A stretch of 6,252 nucleotides of DNA from DATNBT01 sp964579765 (GTDB lineage Bacteria > Acidobacteriota > Vicinamibacteria > Vicinamibacterales > CAVVIG01). Position numbers and translations under genes: made by a program. The DNA is taken from assembly GCA_964579765.1 (NCBI GenBank), contig CAZOIK010000459.1, forward strand, positions 1 to 6,252. The letters run 5' to 3'. The stretch's first letter is position 1. Every line of letters begins with the position of its first letter. The notes beneath the pieces are model-generated. The model ran no database searches. It saw only the letters and a list, made by a program, of their open reading frames with translations, and was not told where the DNA came from. This document shows positions 1-6,252 of this stretch, in pieces.

Positions 1-523
1 CGATGCCGTAGAGGAAGAAGGCGCTCGCGAACGCGCCGAGCAGGAAATACTTGAACGCGCCCTCGGTCGCGACCGCCGAGTCGCGCCGGATCCCCGTCAG
101 CACGTAGACGCTGATCGACAGGACCTCGAGGGCAAGGAAGATGACGATCAGATCCGTCGCGGTCGCCATGAGGATCATGCCGGCCGTGGCGAAGAGCATG
201 AGCGCGTAGTACTCGCCGCGCGGCAGCCCCTCGCGATCGATGGCCGGGCCCGAGATCGCGAGCGACAGCAGGCCGACCACGACGAGGATGCCGGTGACGA
301 AGAGCCCGAAGTTGTCGGCCGAGACAAGGCCGAAGCTCGAGGCGTTGTGGTTCCACAGCGCGCCCACCGCGAGCGCGGCGCCCACCAGGCCGATGACGCC
401 CAGCGGCGCAATCGGCATCCGCTCGCCCGGCGCGGTGAACGCCTCCGCGATCATCGCCGCAATGCCGGCCGCGGCCACGCAGGCCATCGGCACCACCGCG
501 TTCAACGACGCCATCGCCAGCAT
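1..523 (-). CDS. nuoN: NADH-quinone oxidoreductase subunit N (NuoN), N-terminal part, cut by left window edge
   Basis: NuoN is one of the three antiporter-like membrane subunits of complex I and is thought to move one proton per NADH oxidised. The first 174 residues are visible; the family is usually about 480-500 residues, so roughly two thirds lies beyond the left edge. Hydrophobic segments are visible at about residues 9-28, 37-55, 72-92, 105-122 and 125-145. The helix-5 glutamate is E133 in FLALEVLSISVYVL, and K158 lies in the AFKYFLLGAF stretch; both match the charged positions known in E. coli NuoN. The later lysines of the pump channel are outside the window. The ATG at 523 is chosen because it overlaps the nuoM TGA as TGATG. 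A second ATG three codons downstream is possible. A GAGG lies 10 bases before the start. Sure of the identity. Confidence 0.96.
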   Translation of the reverse strand, partial: MLAMASLNAVVPMACVAAAGIAAMIAEAFTAPGERMPIAPLGVIGLVGAALAVGALWNHNASSFGLVSADNFGLFVTGILVVVGLLSLAISGPAIDREGLPRGEYYALMLFATAGMILMATATDLIVIFLALEVLSISVYVLTGIRRDSAVATEGAFKYFLLGAFASAFFLYGI

Positions 524-525
524 CA
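521..525 (-). promoter_or_regulatory. TGATG stop/start overlap, nuoM to nuoN
   Basis: The last base of the nuoM TGA stop is the first base of the nuoN ATG. This arrangement usually means translational coupling by ribosome re-initiation. The overlap is seen directly; coupling is inferred. Confidence 0.75.
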
Positions 526-2042
526 GCGGCGCGCCTCGATGCGAGCCGGCGCGGCGCCCTGCTGCACCTGATTCAGCATCCGCTGCACCGACGGTCCCAT
601 CGGCTTCAGAAAGAGGTTGGGCAGCACGCCCATCAGAATCGCCATCGCGATGATCGGCACGATCACGAGCCACTCGCGCGGGCGCAGATCCACGAGCCGC
701 GCGTTCTTCTCGTTGGTCACCGGACCGTAGTTGACGCGCTGGAACATCCACAGCATGTAGGTCGCGGACAGGATGACGCCGGTCGCGGCGAACGCGGCCA
801 TCTTCGGGTTCCAGCGGAACGCGCCGAGCAGAATCAGGAACTCGCCGACAAAGCCGTTGAGCCCGGGCAGGCCGATCGACGAGAGCGTGACGATGAGGAA
901 CGCCGCCACCAGGTGCGGCGTGACCTTCTTCAGCCCGCCGTACTCAGAAATGAGCCGCGTGTGCCGCCGATCCGACAGCATGCCGACGATGAGGAAGAGC
1001 CCGCCGGTGCTGACGCCGTGGTTCAGCATCTGGTAAACGGCGCCCTGCACGCCCTGCATGTTCATCGCCGAGATGCCGAGCACGACGAAGCCCAGGTGGC
1101 TCACGCTCGAGTACGCGACGAGCTTCTTCATGTCGGGCTGCACCATCGCGACGAGCGCGCCGTAGATGATGCCGACGACGGCGAGGGTGGCGAGGATGGG
1201 CGCGAAAAGCTGCGCGGCCGCGGGGAACAGCGGGAACGCGAAGCGGACCAGCCCGTAGGTCCCCATCTTCAGCAGCACGCCCGCGAGAATCACCGAGCCG
1301 GCGGTCGGCGCTTCGACGTGCGCATCCGGCAGCCACGTGTGGAACGGGAACAGCGGCACCTTGATCGCGAATGCGAGCGCGAACGCCAGGAAGAACCAGA
1401 CCTGCGTCCTCGGCGCGATCGCCATCTGGTAGAGGTCCAGCAGGTCGAACGAATAGCTGCCCGTCGCCACGCTGTGCAGGTACGCAAGGCCGATGATCGC
1501 CAGCAGCATCAGCACGCTGCCGGCCATCGTGTAGAGCAGGAACTTGACGGCCGCGTAGATGCGGCGGTCGTAGCCCCAGATGCCGATCAGGAAGTACATC
1601 GGCACGAGCATCGCGTCCCAGAACACGTAGAACAGGAACAGATCGAGCGAGATGAAGACGCCGATCATCGCGGCTTCGAGCAGCAGCACGAAAATCGCAA
1701 ACGCCTTCGTCCGCTTGTGCACCGACTCCCACGAGCCGAGCAGCGCAATCGGCGTCAGGAAGCCGGTCAAGACGATGAGCAGCAGGCTGATGCCGTCCAC
1801 GCCGACGAAGTAGCTGATGCCGAACGCGGGAATCCACTCGTGCCGCTCGAGGAACTGGAACTCGGCCGACCCGGCGTTGAAGTGATACCAGAGCAGCAGC
1901 GTCTCGGCGAACACCAGCAGCGACACGACAAGGGCGACCGCGCGCACGGTGCCGTCGCTGTGCTCGTCGTCGGGGACGAAGAGCAGCACGAGCGCGCCGA
2001 CGATCGGCAGGGCGACGAGGGACGTCAGAATCGGAAAATGCA

Positions 2043-2043
<1 letters not shown>
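523..2043 (-). CDS. nuoM: NADH-quinone oxidoreductase subunit M (NuoM)
   Basis: Antiporter-like proton-pumping membrane subunit of complex I (ND4 homologue), 506 residues, which is full length for the family, with about 14 helices expected. Signature stretches are FYVFWDAMLVPMYFLIGIWG (139-158), IKVPLFPFHTWLPDAHVEAP (227-246), LLKMGTYG (257-264), QMLNHGVSTGGLFL (338-351) and GFVGEFLILLG (397-407). Channel residues are visible as K228, H235, K259, H342 and E401. The helix-5 acidic residue, glutamate in E. coli NuoM (E144) and in most relatives I recall, is aspartate here (D143, codon GAC). The start is the ATG at 2043, which overlaps the nuoL stop by one base (TGATG). I see no clear Shine-Dalgarno sequence in front of it, so translation probably depends on coupling to nuoL. 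An open frame continues upstream across nuoL to about 3879, but that extension is an out-of-frame, arginine-rich shadow and is not part of the protein. Confidence 0.98.
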
Positions 2044-3971
<1,928 letters not shown>

Positions 3972-3975
3972 GCCG

Positions 3976-4278
3976 TCACCACTTCAGGCTCGTGAACGTG
4001 TCGGGGTCGAGCGACTCGCGATGGCGGAACATGCCGATCACGATGGCGAGGCCCACGGCCGCCTCGGCGGCGGCCACCGTCATGACGAAGAACACGATGA
4101 TCTGGCCGTCGGCCGTCCCCATCGCGCGGCCGAACGCGACGAAGCTCAGGTTGACGGCGTTCAGCATGATCTCGATCGACAGCAGGATCGTGATCACGTT
4201 GCGGCGCACGAACACGCCGGCGGTGCCGATGGCGAACAGAATCGCCGACAGGACGAGGTAGTCGTTGAGGGTCGGCAT
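3976..4278 (-). CDS. nuoK: NADH-quinone oxidoreductase subunit K (NuoK)
   Basis: Small membrane subunit of complex I (ND4L homologue), 100 residues, exactly the usual size. It sits between NuoJ and NuoN in the membrane arm and carries acidic residues of the central water-filled axis. Three hydrophobic helices are visible at about 6-24, 29-49 and 60-83. The two conserved buried glutamates are E36 in LLSIEIMLNAVNL and E72 in VAAAEAAVGLAIV, at the same numbers as in E. coli. The ATG at 4278 is chosen because it starts the conserved N-terminus (MPTLNDYLVLS) 2 bases after the nuoJ stop. The frame stays open upstream to about 4860, but that part overlaps nuoJ out of frame and is arginine-rich shadow sequence. 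The gene ends 4 bases before nuoL. Confidence 0.98.
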   Translation of the reverse strand: MPTLNDYLVLSAILFAIGTAGVFVRRNVITILLSIEIMLNAVNLSFVAFGRAMGTADGQIIVFFVMTVAAAEAAVGLAIVIGMFRHRESLDPDTFTSLKW

Positions 4279-4280
4279 GT

Positions 4281-4805
4281 TCAGAACGCCCCGCCGCTGC
4301 GGCTGTCCCTCTTGGCCAGCACCACGGCGCCGACCATGGCGACCAGGATCAGCACCGACGTCACCTCGAAGGGGAACGCGTAGTCGGTGAACAGCGCCCG
4401 CCCGAGGGCGCGCACCGACGACACGGACGCCCCGGGAAACGCCCCCGTCTCGCCGCCCGATCGCGTGAGCGCCCACACGAGCTCGACGACGAGCGCCGCC
4501 GCGAGCGCGGCGCCGACGCGCATCGGCCCGGGCCGGCGGAGCGGGTGGATCCGCTCGTCGTGTTCGGTCTCCTCGTGCGGCGCGTTGAGCAGCATGACGA
4601 CGAAGAGGAACAGGACCATGATGGCGCCGGCGTACACGATGATCTGCGTGACCGCGACGAACGGCGCGTCGAGGAGGACGTAGAGGCCAGACAGCGCGCC
4701 GAACGACGCGATCAACAGCAGCACGCTGTACACCGGGTTGCGCTGCGCGATCACGAGCAGCGACGCCACGACGGCCACGGCCCCGAAGATGTAGAAGAGC
4801 GTCAT
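4281..4805 (-). CDS. nuoJ: NADH-quinone oxidoreductase subunit J (NuoJ)
   Basis: Membrane subunit of complex I (ND6 homologue), 174 residues, typical for bacteria, with five helices expected. It contacts NuoH and NuoK and contains the flexible helix 3 (pi-bulge) linked to coupling of quinone reduction to pumping. That helix is clear as IIVYAGAIMVLFLFVVMLLN (55-74), including Y58. Other hydrophobic segments lie near 2-20, 26-45, 97-112 and 147-164; a charged loop (APHEETEHDERIHPLRRPGP, 75-94) follows helix 3. The ATG at 4805 overlaps the nuoH stop (TGATG) and has a GGAG 4 bases upstream, which supports this start over the frame's open extension to about 5234 inside nuoH. In most nuo operons nuoI precedes nuoJ; here nuoH does. 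Confidence 0.97.
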   Translation of the reverse strand: MTLFYIFGAVAVVASLLVIAQRNPVYSVLLLIASFGALSGLYVLLDAPFVAVTQIIVYAGAIMVLFLFVVMLLNAPHEETEHDERIHPLRRPGPMRVGAALAAALVVELVWALTRSGGETGAFPGASVSSVRALGRALFTDYAFPFEVTSVLILVAMVGAVVLAKRDSRSGGAF

Positions 4806-4807
4806 CA
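4803..4807 (-). promoter_or_regulatory. TGATG stop/start overlap, nuoH to nuoJ
   Basis: The nuoH TGA and nuoJ ATG share one base, suggesting translational coupling. This is the junction where nuoI would normally lie, so the overlap shows that H and J are truly adjacent and that no remnant of nuoI lies between them. Confidence 0.75.
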
Positions 4808-5830
4808 GGCTCCGAAATACAGCACGCCCGCCGCCGTCGCGAGCAGATTGAGCACCGCAATCGGCAGCAGGATCTTCCAGCCGAACGTCATCAGCTGGTC
4901 GTAGCGATAGCGCGGCAGCGTCCACCGCATCCACACGTAGAAGAACAGGAGCGCGCCGACCTTGATCAGGAACCAGATCCAGCCGTAGGCCGCGGGAATG
5001 AACGGCCCATGCCAGCCGCCGAGGAACAGATCCGTCGCGACAGCCGACACCGTGACCATGTTGATGTACTCCGCGAGGAAGAACATCGCGAAGCTCATGC
5101 TGCTGTATTCGGTGTGATAGCCGGCGACGAGCTCCTGCTCCGCCTCCGGAAAGTCGAACGGCGCGCGGTTGGTTTCCGCCACGCCCGCGGTGAAGTAAAT
5201 GAGGAAGGCGACCGGCTGCACGAACACGAACCACTTCGGGATGAACCCGAGCCAGTAGCCCGCCTGCCCGTTCACGATGTCGGTCAGCGAGAGCGAGTTG
5301 CCGACGATGAGGACGCTCGCGAGCGCCATGCCGTACGACAGCTCGTAGCTGATCATCTGCGCCGACGAGCGCAGGCCGCCGAGCAGCGAGTACTTGCTGT
5401 TCGAGCTCCAGCCGGCGAGCACGATGCCGTACACGCTCATCGAGGCGATGGCGAAGATCACGAGCACGGCGACGTTGACGTCCGCCACCTGCAGCTTCAT
5501 CGGCTCGCGCAGCAGCCCGAACAACGTCGTCGCGGCGCCGAAGGGGACGACGGCGAAGGCGGCGAACGCGGCGGTGGCCGAGATGATCGGCGCCAGCGCG
5601 AAGAGGAACGCGTCGGCCGCCTTCGGCCGAAGCTCCTCCTTGAACATCAGCTTGACGACGTCGGCGAGCGGCTGGAGCGCGCCCTTGGGGCCGACGAGGT
5701 ACGGCCCGAGCCGCTGCTGCAGGAGCGCGGCGACCTTGCGCTCGACGTACACCATCACGGCCGCCGAGTTCAGCAGCATGACGAAGACGAAGAGCGTCAG
5801 GACGATCTGCGCGATGAGCAGCGGCGTCAT
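4805..5830 (-). CDS. nuoH: NADH-quinone oxidoreductase subunit H (NuoH)
   Basis: Membrane subunit of complex I (ND1 homologue), 341 residues, normal for the family, with eight helices. With NuoB and NuoD it forms the quinone cavity, and it starts the proton axis in the membrane. Visible signatures are VYVERKVAALLQQRLGP (27-43), LQPLADVVKLMFKEE (52-66), GWSSNSKYSLLGGLRSSAQM (140-159) followed by SYEL, ETNRAPFDFPEAEQELVAGY (219-238) followed by HTEYS, and WMRWTLPRYRYDQLM (300-314). The acidic loop residues E219, D226, E229, E231 and E233 near the quinone channel are present. The ATG at 5830 is 4 bases after the nuoF stop. The nearest purine-rich site is a GGAG 12 bases upstream, which is rather far. 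The neighbours are unusual: nuoG is missing before it and nuoI after it. Confidence 0.98.
   Translation of the reverse strand: MTPLLIAQIVLTLFVFVMLLNSAAVMVYVERKVAALLQQRLGPYLVGPKGALQPLADVVKLMFKEELRPKAADAFLFALAPIISATAAFAAFAVVPFGAATTLFGLLREPMKLQVADVNVAVLVIFAIASMSVYGIVLAGWSSNSKYSLLGGLRSSAQMISYELSYGMALASVLIVGNSLSLTDIVNGQAGYWLGFIPKWFVFVQPVAFLIYFTAGVAETNRAPFDFPEAEQELVAGYHTEYSSMSFAMFFLAEYINMVTVSAVATDLFLGGWHGPFIPAAYGWIWFLIKVGALLFFYVWMRWTLPRYRYDQLMTFGWKILLPIAVLNLLATAAGVLYFGA
4810..4813 (-). promoter_or_regulatory. Ribosome binding site of nuoJ (GGAG)
   Basis: GGAG on the minus strand, 4 bases before the ATG at 4805 and inside the last codons of nuoH. It decides the nuoJ start against the longer open frame upstream. 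Confidence 0.6.
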
Positions 5831-5834
5831 CGTG

Positions 5835-6252
5835 TCAGTGCGCTCCGGCCATCGCGCGCGCGCGCTGCGCGCGCCAGGGCGCCTGCAGCGTGCACTTCCC
5901 TTCGCGGATGTGCGCCTCGTACTCGTGCCTGAAGTGCTTCAGCGTCGTGACGATCGGCGTGACGGCGGCGTCGCCGAACGCGCAGAGCGTCTTGCCGCCG
6001 ATGTTGGCCGAGAGGCTCGCGAGCATGTCGAGATCCGACATCTTGCCCTCGCCCTGCTCGATGCGCTGCACGATCTTGTACAGCCAGTCGGTGCCTTCGC
6101 GGCACGGCGTGCACTTGCCGCACGACTCGTGGCGATAGAAGTGCAGCAGGTTGGTCGCCAGCCAGACCATGCAGGTCGTGTCGTCGAGCACGACGATGGC
6201 CGCCGAGCCCAGCAGCGATCCGGCCTTCTGCACGCCGTCGAAGCTCGCCTGC
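5835..6252 (-). CDS. nuoF: NADH-quinone oxidoreductase subunit F (NuoF), C-terminal part, cut by right window edge
   Basis: NuoF (51-kDa subunit) binds NADH and FMN and passes electrons to the N3 [4Fe-4S] cluster on the cytoplasmic arm of complex I. Only the last 138 residues are visible; the family is about 420-450, so the FMN and NADH sites lie beyond the right edge. The fragment starts mid-gene (QASFDGVQKAGSLLGSAAIV), so its true start is not in the window. The N3 ligands are clear: ESCGKCTPCREG gives C44, C47 and C50 of the fragment, and GKTLCAFGDAA gives C90, spacing CX2CX2CX39C. After KHFRHEYEAHIREGKC, where many family members end, there is a tail of about 18 residues rich in Ala and Arg (TLQAPWRAQRARAMAGAH), encoded by a GC-repeat stretch. 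The next gene is nuoH rather than the usual nuoG. HoxF or formate-dehydrogenase relatives share the N3 motif, but the following nuoH makes NuoF the clear choice. Confidence 0.96.
   Translation of the reverse strand, partial: QASFDGVQKAGSLLGSAAIVVLDDTTCMVWLATNLLHFYRHESCGKCTPCREGTDWLYKIVQRIEQGEGKMSDLDMLASLSANIGGKTLCAFGDAAVTPIVTTLKHFRHEYEAHIREGKCTLQAPWRAQRARAMAGAH
5843..5846 (-). promoter_or_regulatory. Possible ribosome binding site of nuoH (GGAG)
   Basis: GGAG on the minus strand, 12 bases before the nuoH ATG at 5830, inside the last codons of nuoF. The spacing is longer than ideal, so this is tentative. Confidence 0.35.
5854..5874 (-). repeat. GC-only inverted repeat in the nuoF tail
   Basis: Two perfect 8-base GCGCGCGC arms (5854-5861 and 5867-5874) flank a 5-base loop. 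In the mRNA this would form a strong hairpin ending 7 bases before the putative nuoH GGAG. There is no following T-run, so it is not a classical intrinsic terminator. Because alternating GC is self-complementary, other pairings are also possible. It codes for part of the Ala/Arg-rich NuoF tail. Any role in mRNA stability or nuoH translation is inferred. Confidence 0.5.

Noticed and set aside
5681..5715. NuoH loop reads GPYLVGP where many bacteria have GPNRVGP
   Set aside because: Mitochondrial ND1 also lacks the arginine here (GPNVVGP), so the change is within known variation.
5009..5932. Plus-strand open frame opposite nuoH (307 residues)
   Set aside because: Antisense shadow of nuoH and the nuoF end; charged low-complexity sequence without family features.

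Overview
The window is a solid block of genes for respiratory complex I (proton-pumping NADH:quinone oxidoreductase, NDH-1). All genes lie on the minus strand, so transcription runs from the right edge to the left edge. In transcriptional order it holds the 3' end of nuoF, then complete nuoH, nuoJ, nuoK, nuoL and nuoM, then the 5' part of nuoN, which runs off the left edge. Neighbouring genes are at most 4 bases apart or overlap by one base. There is therefore no room inside the window for a promoter, a terminator, an RNA gene or a mobile element, and I see none. No stretch over 300 bases lacks a gene.

The DNA is GC-rich, with strong G/C preference at third codon positions. That gives long but meaningless open frames on the opposite strand. 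The proteins look like those of a high-GC Gram-negative aerobe. Acidobacteriota (for example Vicinamibacteria) would fit in my judgement, but this is a guess from general resemblance and not from a search.

How the genes work together: NuoF (right edge) belongs to the cytoplasmic NADH-oxidising module and carries FMN and the N3 iron-sulfur cluster. NuoH forms the membrane part of the quinone cavity. NuoJ and NuoK link it to the three antiporter-like pump subunits NuoN, NuoM and NuoL. Nearly all the charged residues known to matter for proton transfer can be read directly: NuoK E36/E72, NuoL E145/K231/K400, NuoM K228/K259/E401, NuoN E133/K158. The exception is NuoM, where the transmembrane-helix-5 glutamate is an aspartate (D143).

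The most notable feature is gene order. The common bacterial order is F-G-H-I-J-K-L-M-N. Here nuoG is absent between F and H, and nuoI is absent between H and J, and both junctions are tightly closed. These two iron-sulfur subunits are needed to carry electrons from NuoF to quinone, so they are presumably encoded elsewhere, either upstream of this window or at another locus. I do not see an unknown system here: this is a conserved housekeeping operon with an unusual layout.
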